A DNA stretch of 57,654 nt from an uncultured Eubacteriales bacterium (GCA_902777335.1 CACYTF010000032.1:1-57654); one strand, 5' to 3'; positions 41,774 to 50,230 are shown, numbered from the stretch's first letter. Notes: generated by a model not told the origin, from the sequence alone. Numbers and translations: made by a program.

Positions 41774-44400
41774 AACCGTTGAAGCTGATACTCTCCGCCT
41801 TCGGCCCCTATGCCGGGGAGACTGAGATCGATTTCACCCGCTTCGGCGAGGACGGCCTCTTTCTGATCGCCGGGGACACCGGCGCGGGCAAGACCACGAT
41901 CTTCGACGCCGTCAGCTTCGCCCTCTACGGCGAGGCCTCCGGCGGCCGGGAGCGGCGCAGGAGCAAGTCCTTCCGGTCGGACTACGCCCCGGCCGGCGCG
42001 CAGACCTTTGTGGAGCTGACCTTCCGGCACCGGGGCGAGACCTGGCGCATCCGCCGCAACCCCGAATACGAGCGCCCGAAGAAATCCGGCGAGGGCACCA
42101 CCACGCAGGCGGCCAACGCCAGCCTGACCAATCTGGATTCCGGCGAGGGCTTCGAGGGGCTGACGGATGTGGGCGGCAAGGTGTCTGAGCTGCTGGGGCT
42201 GACCCAGGATCAGTTTGCCCGGACGATGATGATCGCCCAGGGAGATTTTCTGAAGATCCTGAACGCCTCCTCCGACGACAGGCGGGCGCTGTTCCAGAAG
42301 CTGTTCAACACGTCTGTCTACGCGGACCTGCAGGGAAAGCTGAGGGACATGAACGGCGCCTGCAACCAGGAGCGGGCGGACCTGGACAGGCGCATCACCA
42401 TCGCGGCGGGAAAGATCGACCCGGAGCCCGATTTCCCGGAGCGGGAGAACATCGCGCTGTACAAGACAGAGGCCAGGTACGCGGGTCCCCTGGCGGAGTG
42501 CCTGGCGCGTCTGATCGAAGCCGAGCAGGCCGTCCACAGCCAGGCGGCGCAGGAGAAGCGCGCCGCCGGGGAACGGGTGAACACCCTCATCGCGGCCATC
42601 GAGCAGGGCAAGGCGGTCAACGGGGATCTTGACGCGCTGGAGCAGGCCCGGGCGGAGCAGGCGGCGCTGCTGGAGCGTCAGAGCGCCATGGACGACCTGT
42701 CGGAAGCGCTGGAGCGGGCGCGCAAGGCCCAGGGGCTGACGGCGGATGAAGCGCTGATCGCAGGCAACGCTTCCGACATCCAGCGGCAGCGGAAGGCGCT
42801 GGACGCGGCGACGGAGGCCCTGGCGTTCGCCGAAAAGGCCCTGCCGGAGGCCCAGGCCCGGCAGCGGGAGGCGGAAGCCCGCGCGCCGGAGGCGGACGAA
42901 GCGCTCGCCGCCGCGCGGCGGCTGGCCGACTGCATACCGGTGCTGAAGGGCCTTGAAAAGCGGCAGAAAGCGCTGGAGCAGCAGAGGCAGCGGCGGGAGC
43001 TGCTGCTTCAGGCCAGCGACCGGGCGGATAGCGAATATCTGGCGGCGAAGGAGGGCTATTACCGCAGTCAGGCGGGGCTGCTGGCGGCGGCGCTGGAGGA
43101 CGGGAAGCCCTGCCCGGTGTGCGGCGCGCTGACTCATCCGCACAAGGCGCAGCTGACCGACGACGCCGTGACCCGGGAGGCGATGGAGGCCGCGGACCTG
43201 CGCCACCGCCAGGCCGCCGACGCGCTGCACCGCGCGGACAACGAACTGACCTCCACACAGGCCGAGGCGGAAGCGCTGACGGCGCGCCTGCGCGACATGC
43301 GCATCGCCCAGGGCGAGACACAGGCGCACCTGGAAGAGCGGATCGGCGACCTGGAATCCCGGGCGAAGCAGTGCAGGGACGCCATCGACGAGAGCCGGAA
43401 GGCCTGTTCCGATCTCACAATCCAGCTGGAAAGGAACCGCGCGGCCATGGCCCAGGGCAAGGAGAACCTCTCCTCGCTGCTGCAGACGGGAGCGCGGCTG
43501 AGCGAACAGTTCCGGGCGCATCTGACCGCCGCGGGGTTTGCAGACAAACAGGCCTATCGCCTGGCCAGGCTGCCGGAAAGGGACATCCTCGATGTCGAAA
43601 AGCAGCTGAAGGCCTATGGCGAAAAGCGGCAATCGCTGTCCGATCAGGTCGCCCGCCTCACCCAAAGGCTTGCCGGCAGGGCGCGCGCCGATGTCCCCTG
43701 CCTGGAGCGGCAGCTTAAGGAATGGGAGGCAAAGAAGGAATCCGCCGAGAAAACGGAGGCCGCGCTGACGAAGAAGCTGGCGCTGCACGAGGACGCCCTG
43801 AAGGAGATCCGGGAGGCCCTCCGGCAGCAGAAGCGGAAGGCGGAACACTGGGCGGTGGTCCGGGACCTGTACAACTGCTGCGCGGGCATCGCCGGCGGCA
43901 GCCATCGGGCGAAGCTGACCTTCGAGGCCTATGTGCAGCAATACTACTTCAAGCAGGTGGTGGCCGCCGCCAACAAGCGGCTGACGGTGCTGACCGACGG
44001 GCTGTTCACGTTGCGCTGCAAGGAGGAGGCCCGGGACCGGGTGCGTCAGAGCGGCCTGGACCTGGACGTGCTGGACCGGGGCACCGGCCAGTGGCGGGAC
44101 GTGAGCACGCTGTCCGGCGGCGAGTCCTTCCTGGCCAGCCTGGCCCTGGCGCTGGGGCTCTCCGACGTGGTGCAGGCCCGCAGCGGCGCGATCCGCATGG
44201 ACGCCATGTTCATCGACGAGGGCTTCGGCACGCTGGACGACAACGCCCTGCGCAACTCCCTGCGGGTGCTGGCGGACCTGGCCGGCGGCAAGCGTCTCAT
44301 CGGCATCATCTCCCACGTGCACGACCTGGAGGAGCGCATCGAGAAGCAGATCGTCGTGACCAAGACGCTGCGGGGCTCGACGATCGACATCCTCGCATGA
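41770..44400 (+). CDS. sbcC: Exonuclease SbcCD subunit C (Rad50-like ATPase)
   Basis: An 876-residue SMC-like protein. The N-terminal ATPase half has Walker A IAGDTGAGKTTIFDAVSFAL (about residues 33-52) and the Q-loop QDQFARTMMIAQGDFLKIL. Two long Ala/Glu/Arg-rich coiled coils surround a zinc hook CPVCG (Cys448, Cys451). The C-terminal half has signature LSGGESFLASLALALGLSDV, Walker B MFIDEGFGTLD and the His switch IISHVHDLEERI. It is complete but slightly shorter than E. coli SbcC. It acts with SbcD on the chromosome, ATP binding gating the nuclease. No separate promoter is seen. Confidence 0.95.
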   Translation: MKPLKLILSAFGPYAGETEIDFTRFGEDGLFLIAGDTGAGKTTIFDAVSFALYGEASGGRERRRSKSFRSDYAPAGAQTFVELTFRHRGETWRIRRNPEYERPKKSGEGTTTQAANASLTNLDSGEGFEGLTDVGGKVSELLGLTQDQFARTMMIAQGDFLKILNASSDDRRALFQKLFNTSVYADLQGKLRDMNGACNQERADLDRRITIAAGKIDPEPDFPERENIALYKTEARYAGPLAECLARLIEAEQAVHSQAAQEKRAAGERVNTLIAAIEQGKAVNGDLDALEQARAEQAALLERQSAMDDLSEALERARKAQGLTADEALIAGNASDIQRQRKALDAATEALAFAEKALPEAQARQREAEARAPEADEALAAARRLADCIPVLKGLEKRQKALEQQRQRRELLLQASDRADSEYLAAKEGYYRSQAGLLAAALEDGKPCPVCGALTHPHKAQLTDDAVTREAMEAADLRHRQAADALHRADNELTSTQAEAEALTARLRDMRIAQGETQAHLEERIGDLESRAKQCRDAIDESRKACSDLTIQLERNRAAMAQGKENLSSLLQTGARLSEQFRAHLTAAGFADKQAYRLARLPERDILDVEKQLKAYGEKRQSLSDQVARLTQRLAGRARADVPCLERQLKEWEAKKESAEKTEAALTKKLALHEDALKEIREALRQQKRKAEHWAVVRDLYNCCAGIAGGSHRAKLTFEAYVQQYYFKQVVAAANKRLTVLTDGLFTLRCKEEARDRVRQSGLDLDVLDRGTGQWRDVSTLSGGESFLASLALALGLSDVVQARSGAIRMDAMFIDEGFGTLDDNALRNSLRVLADLAGGKRLIGIISHVHDLEERIEKQIVVTKTLRGSTIDILA

Positions 44401-44476
44401 GGCTCCGCCCCGCGCCGGAGGCGGCTTGATGGGGCTGACGACCCATAATTTAACGCTTTATCAAAGTAATATGCCA

Positions 44477-44504
44477 TTGACATCTCATCGAATCGTGGTA
44501 TAAT
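44477..44504 (+). promoter_or_regulatory. Very strong consensus promoter for the leader RNA and ABC operon
   Basis: TTGACA (44477-44482), 16-bp spacer ending TGG (extended -10), TATAAT (44499-44504). All twelve box positions match consensus. Predicted start about 44511, 280 bases before the first long gene. Confidence 0.88.
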
Positions 44505-44538
44505 TCGTTTCAAACCGACGGGAAAGGTGGGAATCGAC

Positions 44539-44709
44539 ATGAAGCGTGAATACCATCGCAATATGTCCGCGTCCCGCCGCGGCATGGCCTGCGCCATGCC
44601 CGCCTGTGTTGCCTATGCCGGCGCAGGGCAGTTTTACAACGCCCTGCGCTTTAACTTTTTTGGCTTTTGGCTTGCGCAAGGTCCCGTCCGTGAGAGATGC
44701 GAGATTTGA
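44539..44709 (+). CDS. Possible short leader ORF (low confidence)
   Basis: A 56-codon frame with a plausible ribosome site (GGAAAGGTGGG) begins MKREYHRNMSASRRGMACAM and passes FYNALRFNFFGFWLAQ. The aromatic cluster is tempting as a leader-peptide stall site for an aromatic amino-acid importer. However, the Phe codons coincide with the T-run behind hairpin B, and Phe is what any T-run would encode. It may equally be non-translated RNA. No homologue recognised. Confidence 0.25.
   Translation: MKREYHRNMSASRRGMACAMPACVAYAGAGQFYNALRFNFFGFWLAQGPVRERCEI
44621..44660 (+). terminator. Terminator-like hairpin B within the leader
   Basis: Perfect 9-bp stem GCGCAGGGC/GCCCTGCGC with an 11-base loop, followed directly by TTTAACTTTTTT. 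It would stop transcription about 150 bases after the promoter unless an alternative pairing forms. Confidence 0.75.
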
Positions 44710-44727
44710 ACTCAGGGTTCATTGAGA

Positions 44728-44758
44728 CGGCTCTCCCGGATGGGAGGGCCGCCTTTTT
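44728..44758 (+). terminator. Terminator-like hairpin C just upstream of the receptor gene
   Basis: CGGCTCTCCC (44728-44737) pairs with GGGAGGGCCG (44742-44751, one G-T) around GGAT, followed by CCTTTTT. It lies 32 bases before ATG 44790 and is the second potential stop in the leader. Confidence 0.75.
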
Positions 44759-44789
44759 GATAGATCAACCGCATAGGAGGAAAACCAAC

Positions 44790-45734
44790 ATGAAGAAGCT
44801 GATTGCCGTAATGATCGCCGCCCTGCTCTGCCTGGGCATGACCGCCGCCGCCGAGCAGGCCTATACCGTGGGCATCTGCCAGCTGGTGCAGCACGAGGCG
44901 CTGGACGCCGCCACCCAGGGCTTCCAGGACGCCCTGACCGAGAAGCTGGGCGATGCCGTCCGCTTTGACGTGCAGAACGCCTCCGGCGATTCCAACACCT
45001 GCTCCACCATCGTCAACACCTTCGTGTCCGACGGCGTGGACCTGATCATGGCCAACGCCACGCCCGCCCTGCAGGCCGCCGTGGCCGCCACCGGCGACAT
45101 CCCGATCCTGGGCACGTCCGTCACCGACTACGCCACCGCGCTGGACATCGACGGCTGGACCGGCGCCACGGGCATAAACGTGTCCGGCACCAGCGACCTG
45201 GCCCCGCTGAGTGAGCAGGCCGCCATGCTCAATGAGCTGTTCCCCGACGCCAAGACCGTGGGCCTGCTCTATTGCTCCGCCGAGCCGAACAGCAAGTACC
45301 AGGTGGACGTGATCACCGGGTATCTGACCGAGCTGGGCTATGCGTGCGAGGAATACACCTTCGCCGACTCCAACGACGTGGCCTCCGTGGCCCAGAGCGC
45401 CTGCGACGGCTGCGACGTTCTCTACATTCCCACCGACAACACCGCCGCCTCCTGCACCGAGGCCATCCGCAACGTGGTGGAGCCCGCGATGAAGCCGGTG
45501 ATCACCGGCGAGGAGGGCATCTGCAGGGGCTGCGGCGTGGCGACCCTCTCCATCAGCTACTACGACCTGGGCTATGCCACGGGCCTCATGGCCTATGAGG
45601 TGCTGGCAAATGGCGCCGACGTGGCGACGATGGACGTGCAGTTCGCCCCCAACGTCACCAAGGAGTACAACGCCGAGCTCGCCGAGCTGCTGGGCGTGAC
45701 GATTCCCGGGGAGTACGTTGCGATCGCGGGCTAA
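44790..45734 (+). CDS. ABC transporter substrate-binding protein (TrpX-like family)
   Basis: A 314-residue secreted receptor with signal peptide (MKKLIAVMIAALLCLGMTAA, cut near AAAEQ). The fold is that of the ABC_sub_bind family: YTVGICQLVQHEALDAATQG, VDLIMANATPALQAAVAATG, DIPILGTSVTDYATAL, KTVGLLYCSAEPNSKYQVDV and CDVLYIPTDNTAASCTEAIR. Characterised relatives in Firmicutes bind tryptophan or tyrosine, but many have unknown ligands. AGGAGGAAAACC precedes ATG 44790. It is followed by its permease and ATPase and preceded by a regulated leader. A perfect palindrome separates it from the permease gene. Confidence 0.9.
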   Translation: MKKLIAVMIAALLCLGMTAAAEQAYTVGICQLVQHEALDAATQGFQDALTEKLGDAVRFDVQNASGDSNTCSTIVNTFVSDGVDLIMANATPALQAAVAATGDIPILGTSVTDYATALDIDGWTGATGINVSGTSDLAPLSEQAAMLNELFPDAKTVGLLYCSAEPNSKYQVDVITGYLTELGYACEEYTFADSNDVASVAQSACDGCDVLYIPTDNTAASCTEAIRNVVEPAMKPVITGEEGICRGCGVATLSISYYDLGYATGLMAYEVLANGADVATMDVQFAPNVTKEYNAELAELLGVTIPGEYVAIAG

Positions 45735-45741
45735 AACCCTT

Positions 45742-45777
45742 CGTTGGGAACGGGAAATGCATTTCCCGTTCCCAACG
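45742..45777 (+). promoter_or_regulatory. 36-bp perfect palindrome between receptor and permease genes
   Basis: Two 18-base arms (CGTTGGGAACGGGAAATG and its inverse) meet without a spacer, 7 bp after the receptor stop. With no T-run it should act as an mRNA-stabilising or partially attenuating hairpin that raises receptor over permease. Confidence 0.85.
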
Positions 45778-45812
45778 ATCATTTCCAATTTGTCATATCG
45801 GAGGGACCGACC

Positions 45813-46727
45813 TTGAACATAACCTCTCTTCTGAACGCCCTTCCCGGCGCGGCGGCTCAGGGGCTCATCTGGGGCGTCATGGCCATCGGGGTGTACATCA
45901 CCTACAAGGTGCTCGACCTGGCGGACCTCACCGTGGACGGCAGCATGGCCACCGGCGGCGCGGTCTGCGTGATGCTGATGATGAGCGGCTGCAACGTGTG
46001 GCTGGCGCTGCTGTGCGCGGTGCTGGCGGGCATGCTGGCCGGCCTTGTCACCGGCATATTCCACACCGCCATGGGCATACCGCCGATCTTGTCGGGCATA
46101 CTCACGCAGCTGTCGCTGTATTCCCTCAACCTGGCCATCATGGGCTTCAAGGCGAATCAGGGCATCAACGTGACCAAGTATCCGCTGATCGTCAGCCAGC
46201 GGAACGTGCGGGAGCTGGCGCCGGACAACCCCATATTCATCGCGCTGATCTTCCTGGCGGCGCTGATCGCCCTACTGTATTGGTTCTTCGGCACGGAGCT
46301 GGGCAGCAGCCTGCGGGCCACCGGCGCGAACGAGGCCATGAGCCGCGCCCAAGGCATCAACACCAACATCGCCAAGATCCTGGGCCTGATGATCTCCAAC
46401 GGCATCGTGGCGCTCTCCTCGGCGCTGCTGGCCCACTACCAGGGCTTCGTGGACGTGAACATGGGCCGCGGCGCCATCGTGATCGGCCTCGCCGCCGTCA
46501 TCATCAGCGAGGTGATGTTCGGCAGGATGTTCCGCAACTTCGCGCTGAAGCTGGCCGGGGTGGCTCTCGGCGCGGTGATCTATTACATCGTCATACAGAT
46601 CGTGCTCTGGCTGGGGCTGAACACGAACCTGCTGAAGCTGCTTTCGGCGCTGATCGTGGCGGTGTTCCTGGCCGTGCCCTACTGGAAAGCCAAGGCCGGA
46701 CAGAGGGGAGGCCGTAGACATGCTTGA
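45813..46727 (+). CDS. ABC transporter permease (BPD_transp_2 / TrpY-like)
   Basis: A 304-residue inner-membrane protein with eight or nine hydrophobic segments, beginning MNITSLLNALPGAAAQGLIW. The family pattern is VLDLADLTVDGSMATGGAVC, ALLCAVLAGMLAGLVTGIFH and GELGSSLRATGANEAMSRAQ-like GTELGSSLRATGANEAMSRA, followed by MGRGAIVIGLAAVIISEVMF. This is the LivH/YtrP-type permease that accompanies ABC_sub_bind receptors. The start is TTG 45813 with CGGAGGGA well spaced; the longer frame passes through the palindrome and is rejected. It overlaps the ATPase gene by 8 bases. Confidence 0.88.
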   Translation: MNITSLLNALPGAAAQGLIWGVMAIGVYITYKVLDLADLTVDGSMATGGAVCVMLMMSGCNVWLALLCAVLAGMLAGLVTGIFHTAMGIPPILSGILTQLSLYSLNLAIMGFKANQGINVTKYPLIVSQRNVRELAPDNPIFIALIFLAALIALLYWFFGTELGSSLRATGANEAMSRAQGINTNIAKILGLMISNGIVALSSALLAHYQGFVDVNMGRGAIVIGLAAVIISEVMFGRMFRNFALKLAGVALGAVIYYIVIQIVLWLGLNTNLLKLLSALIVAVFLAVPYWKAKAGQRGGRRHA

Positions 46728-47514
46728 ACTGGTCAACGTCCGCAAGACGTTCAACTCAAAGACCGTCAATGAGAAGGTCGCCCTCGACGGCGTCAACCTG
46801 CGGCTGGAGGACGGCGACTTCGTGACCGTCATCGGCGGCAACGGCGCGGGCAAGAGCACGATGCTGAACGCCATCGCCGGCGTGTGGCCCATCGACAGCG
46901 GGCGCATCGCCATCGACGGCTATGAGATCACCCACCTGCCGGAGTTCAGACGCGCCGCGCTGCTGGGCCGCGTGTTCCAGGACCCGATGACCGGCACCGC
47001 CGCCACCATGCAGATCGAAGAAAACCTGGCGCTGGCCGCCCGCCGCGGGCAAAAGCGCACGCTGCGCGTCGGCATCACCCGGGAAGAGCGCGCGGCCTAC
47101 CGCGACAGGCTGGCGGCACTGGGGCTGGGCCTTGAGGACCGCATGACGGCCAAGGTCGGCCTGCTCTCCGGCGGCCAGCGGCAGGCGCTGACGCTGCTGA
47201 TGGCGACGCTCAAAAAGCCGAAGCTGCTGCTGCTGGACGAGCACACCGCCGCCCTCGACCCCCGCACCGCCGCGAAGGTGCTGGAGCTTTCCGAGAAGAT
47301 CGTGACGGAAAACCGCCTGATGACCCTGATGGTGACCCACAACATGCGCGACGCCATCCGCTACGGCAACCGCCTGGTCATGATGAACGCGGGCAAGATC
47401 ATACTCGACATATCGGGCGAGCAGAAGAAAAACCTCACCGTGGAGATGCTGATGGACGCCTTCGCGCAGGCCAGCGGCGAGGCCTTCGCCAACGACAGGA
47501 TACTGCTCTCCTGA
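46720..47514 (+). CDS. ABC transporter ATP-binding protein (TrpZ-like)
   Basis: A 264-residue ATPase: Walker A IGGNGAGKSTMLNAIAG, Q-loop VFQDPMTGTAATM, signature LSGGQRQALTLLMA, Walker B LLLLDEHTAALDP and switch His MVTHNMRDAI. The signature followed by QALTLLMAT and the EHTAALDP Walker B (His in place of Pro) are typical of ATPases associated with ABC_sub_bind importers. It energises uptake with the preceding receptor and permease. It overlaps the permease gene, and AGGGGAGG lies upstream of ATG 46720. Confidence 0.92.
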   Translation: MLELVNVRKTFNSKTVNEKVALDGVNLRLEDGDFVTVIGGNGAGKSTMLNAIAGVWPIDSGRIAIDGYEITHLPEFRRAALLGRVFQDPMTGTAATMQIEENLALAARRGQKRTLRVGITREERAAYRDRLAALGLGLEDRMTAKVGLLSGGQRQALTLLMATLKKPKLLLLDEHTAALDPRTAAKVLELSEKIVTENRLMTLMVTHNMRDAIRYGNRLVMMNAGKIILDISGEQKKNLTVEMLMDAFAQASGEAFANDRILLS

Positions 47515-47529
47515 CGCCGCGGGCCCTCA

Positions 47530-47720
47530 TCAGCGCGGTTTGAGCGGATAGAGCCTGACGCTGTCCAGGCTGCTCAGGTACTTGTTCAGGTCCGATGTCC
47601 TGAAGGGCTTCCCGTGCCCCGGATACAGCCGGGCGGGAGCCCTTTTCAATATCGCCTCCCACGACTGCCTGGATAGTTGTTGACCACGCGATTGCCGAGG
47701 TTGATTATCGTGTTTTTCAT
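47530..47720 (-). pseudogene. MBL-fold hydrolase remnant with large internal deletion
   Basis: From ATG 47720 the minus strand reads MKNTIINLGNRVVNNYPG, the typical start of a metallo-beta-lactamase-fold protein, then goes out of frame and stops. In another frame the C-terminal part follows: SWEAILKRAPARLYPGHGKP, then FRTSDLNKYL..RLYPLKPR, with the diagnostic YPGHGKPF. Everything in between, including the HxHxDH zinc motif (about 150 residues), is deleted. It lies 18 bp downstream of the methyltransferase gene and probably was the last gene of that operon. Confidence 0.78.
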
Positions 47721-47738
47721 GTCCGTAAGCAAGCGCTC

Positions 47739-48326
47739 TCATTTCTTCGTTCCGGCCACCTGGTACATCTCGCCGTCGGAAACGCATACGTCCACGTCAA
47801 ACCACGGTTCAAACAATTCCGCCAGCGCTTCCGCGCTGATCAGGCCGTTGGAGACGTGCCGCGCTTCACCGGTGTGGTGGGCGTTGATCGTCTCACAGCT
47901 GAAGCCGTGCGCGACCGTCAGACGGCCCTGCTCCACGAGCAGGCCGGACAGCCGCTGGATCAGTCTTTTGCCGTCCGGGAAGTGCGGGAAGGCGTTGTAG
48001 ACCACCACGCGGTCAAACCGCCGGTGAAACGGATAGTCCTCCACGTCGCCGCAGATGACCTCGACGAGGGGATTTCCCGCGTATTTTTGCGCCGCCCGCT
48101 TCACCATTTCACGGGAGATGTCGATGCCGGTCAGGGCGCGAACGCCACGGTTCAGGTAGTGCGGAAACAGCACGCCCGTGCCGCAGGCCACGTCCAGCAC
48201 ATCCTGTCCGGCACGGACGCCGGCATTGTCCAGGATCACGGATATGACGGCGTCCCTGTCCTCCTGCATGTCATCCCACGCCGGCGCGAGCCGGTCGAAA
48301 AAAGCAATGACGTCCTGCCTGTTCAT
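47739..48326 (-). CDS. SAM-dependent methyltransferase (class I)
   Basis: A 195-residue Rossmann-fold methyltransferase. It opens MNRQDVIAFFDRLAPAWDDM. Motif I is VLDVACGTGVLFPHYL, motif II begins LTGIDISREMVKRA and the motif around VEVICGDVEDYPFHRRFDRV completes the SAM site; VVVYNAFPHFPDGKRLIQRL follows as in UbiE-like enzymes. Its gene starts 6 bp after the receptor gene of a FecBCD-type importer, so it is probably in the same operon. The substrate may be the imported metal complex or cofactor; that is inference from position only. Confidence 0.87.
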   Translation of the reverse strand: MNRQDVIAFFDRLAPAWDDMQEDRDAVISVILDNAGVRAGQDVLDVACGTGVLFPHYLNRGVRALTGIDISREMVKRAAQKYAGNPLVEVICGDVEDYPFHRRFDRVVVYNAFPHFPDGKRLIQRLSGLLVEQGRLTVAHGFSCETINAHHTGEARHVSNGLISAEALAELFEPWFDVDVCVSDGEMYQVAGTKK

Positions 48327-48332
48327 GGGGCA

Positions 48333-49469
48333 TCATCCAAAGAACGTGGCGGTATCGATCTTCTGGTAGCCGCCGAAGCTGGACGGGTAGGCGAATATGG
48401 CGTCCGCCATGTCCTTGCCGTAAAACGCCCGGGTGACCTCGTTGGTCTTCGCCTTGATGTCGATATCCTCAAACAGCGCGGGATAGACCGTCTTGGCGAT
48501 GAACCAGGTGTTGATCAGGGCGATCTCGTAGTTCGTGTAGTAGGCGTTGTAGGCCATCTCCAGATAGACCTCGCCGTTCTGCCAGGCCTTGCAGGCGTCA
48601 AAGATCGCGTTGTCCGCCTGATACAGGGGGATGATGTTCTTCACGGCGGCGGCGTCCATGATCATGATGTCCATGTCCTCGCCCAGCGCCACGAACTTCT
48701 CCTCCTCGATGGGCTGTATGCCGCCCTTCTCCAGATCGTTCACGACGTTCTTCACGTTGGCGATGTTGAAGGAGACGTAGTTCTGGGCGGTCATCAGGTG
48801 GTTGGTGGTGCCCCAGTTGCCCAGGCCGCAGATGTAGACCCCCGGCTTGTCCGCGTCGGCCACCGCCGCCGTCCGGGCGGAGATGGCGCTCGCCTCGCCC
48901 TCGATGAAGCTCACCAGCGCCTCCGCCTTGTCCGGGTTGCCGAAGATCGCGCCCAGCAGGCGCATGCTCGCCTTGAAAGCGTCGTCAAACACGCCCTGGG
49001 GCCCGGCCTTCAACGTGATCACCGGCACGCCCAGCTGTTCCTGAAGCGCGTCCTCCTTCTCCACATCCTCATACTCGGAGATGACGATGTCGGGGTTGCA
49101 GGCGAGTATCTTCTCCGCCTCCGCCGCCTGTGCGTTCGGGCCACCCACGCCGCAGGAGGGCAGCGCGTTGAACACATCGCCGTAGGCGATCACGTACGGA
49201 CGCGCCACGGAATCGAACATCTTCGGGCGCTCTTCGACGGTCGTGTTGTCGATGTCCTCCACGCCGCAGAGCAGCGCGGTATCGCCGATGTAGCTGTACA
49301 TGCGCAGCGCGCCCGCGCCGATGCAGACCACCCGCGCGTAGCTGCCGGGGGTCACGGTCACCTCGCGACCGATCATGTCGGTGACGGTCACGCCCGCCTC
49401 CGCCACGGCCGGCCAGGCCAGAAGCAGTGCAAGCGCCAGGAGCAGGGCTGCGATTCGATTCATCCTCAT
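48333..49469 (-). CDS. FecB/BtuF-type metal-complex-binding protein
   Basis: A 378-residue secreted receptor of ABC importers for iron chelates, corrinoids or similar. A signal peptide (MRMNRIAALLLALALLLAWP, cut after AVAEA) is followed by the family start VTVTDMIGREVTVTPGSYAR. Further on come VVCIGAGALRMYSYIG, ILACNPDIVISEYEDVEKED and ALQEQLGVPVITL. No lipobox is present. Its start overlaps the end of the ATPase gene by 4 bases. It is complete, and together with permease and ATPase makes a standard importer. The actual ligand (siderophore, corrinoid or oxyanion) is not evident. Confidence 0.9.
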   Translation of the reverse strand: MRMNRIAALLLALALLLAWPAVAEAGVTVTDMIGREVTVTPGSYARVVCIGAGALRMYSYIGDTALLCGVEDIDNTTVEERPKMFDSVARPYVIAYGDVFNALPSCGVGGPNAQAAEAEKILACNPDIVISEYEDVEKEDALQEQLGVPVITLKAGPQGVFDDAFKASMRLLGAIFGNPDKAEALVSFIEGEASAISARTAAVADADKPGVYICGLGNWGTTNHLMTAQNYVSFNIANVKNVVNDLEKGGIQPIEEEKFVALGEDMDIMIMDAAAVKNIIPLYQADNAIFDACKAWQNGEVYLEMAYNAYYTNYEIALINTWFIAKTVYPALFEDIDIKAKTNEVTRAFYGKDMADAIFAYPSSFGGYQKIDTATFFG

Positions 49470-50230
49470 TGCGATATCCCTCCCAAAATGATGCTCTGGT
49501 TCCCTATCTCAACAATTTTGATGTCTGCGTCAAAAATGTCTTTGATGACCTCGGGCGTAAAGCAGTCTCTGCCGCCGGCGTACCGGATCTTGCCCGCTTT
49601 GATGAAGAAGAATCGATCTCCAAAGGCCATGGCCTGGTTCAGATCGTGCAGGGCGCTGAGTATGGCGATGCCCTTTGATCGCGCCAGCTTTCTGGCCTCC
49701 TCCAGCACCTGCTGCTCGTTCGCGATGTCGAGATTGCCCGTCGGTTCGTCAAAAATCATCAGCCGCGGCTCCTGGGCCATGGCCCGGGCGATGGCCACCT
49801 TCTGGCGCTCGCCGCCCGACAGCTCCTCCACGTTTCTCCGGGCGCAGGCCTCCAGGCGCATCTCCGCCAGTATACGCTCCACCACCGCGTGGTCCGCCCG
49901 CGAGGCCCTGTAGCCGAAGTACGCGACCCTGCCCAGCAGCACGGAATCGTAGACGCTCAGCGCGCCGAAGCGGATGTCCTGGGGCACGTAGGCCACCCTT
50001 CGCGCCTTTTCCCGGCGCGGGAGGCGGATAAAATCTTCGCCGCCAAAGCGGATCGCGCCGCCGGACGGCGTGCAGATGCCCAGTATATTCCTGAAGAGCG
50101 TGGTCTTGCCGGAACCGTTTCTGCCCAGCAATATGCCGATCTCTCCGCCGTTCAATTCAAGATCGATCCCGTCCAGCACCATCGGCCCGCGCCTGCGATA
50201 CCGGAAGGAGAGGTTTTCAACGCTCAGCAT
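49466..50230 (-). CDS. FecE/BtuD-type ABC ATPase
   Basis: A 254-residue ATPase: MLSVENLSFRYRRRGPMVLD, Walker A LLGRNGSGKTTLFRNIL, Q-loop YVPQDIRFGALSVYDSVLLG, signature LSGGERQKVAIARAMAQEP, Walker B LMIFDEPTGNLDI and switch His ALHDLNQAMAFGDR. The phrase VYDSVLLGRVAYFG after the Q-loop is typical of iron-chelate ATPases. ATG 50230 has AAGGAGAGG upstream; the much longer open frame beyond it is noncoding shadow of the neighbours. It overlaps the permease by 7 bases and the receptor by 4. Confidence 0.92.
   Translation of the reverse strand: MLSVENLSFRYRRRGPMVLDGIDLELNGGEIGILLGRNGSGKTTLFRNILGICTPSGGAIRFGGEDFIRLPRREKARRVAYVPQDIRFGALSVYDSVLLGRVAYFGYRASRADHAVVERILAEMRLEACARRNVEELSGGERQKVAIARAMAQEPRLMIFDEPTGNLDIANEQQVLEEARKLARSKGIAILSALHDLNQAMAFGDRFFFIKAGKIRYAGGRDCFTPEVIKDIFDADIKIVEIGNQSIILGGISQ

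Larger units (their letters stand above)
44511..44789 (+). ncRNA. Structured 5' leader, riboswitch- or attenuator-like, class unknown
   Basis: A 280-base leader with ordered helices. A rod GGUGGG (44526-44531)/CCCGCC (44573-44578) encloses GACAU (44536-44540)/AUGUC (44563-44567). Hairpin A is GGCAUGGC (44581-44588)/GCCAUGCC (44593-44600). Hairpin B is GCGCAGGGC (44621-44629)/GCCCUGCGC (44641-44649), followed by a U-rich run. Hairpin C is at 44728-44751 with U5. CCUGCGC (44588-44594) can instead pair with GCGCAGG (44621-44627), excluding A and B. UCCCGUCCG (44682-44690) can pair with CGGAUGGGA (44737-44745), excluding C. Such mutually exclusive pairings are the mark of transcription attenuation. 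I recognise no T-box consensus or known riboswitch core. Confidence 0.65.

Noticed and set aside
41725..44322. Minus-strand frame of 865 codons.
   Set aside because: Shadow of sbcC, which has Walker, signature and zinc-hook motifs.
44511..44789. T-box leader for an aromatic amino acid.
   Set aside because: No convincing match to the conserved T-box sequence before either terminator hairpin.
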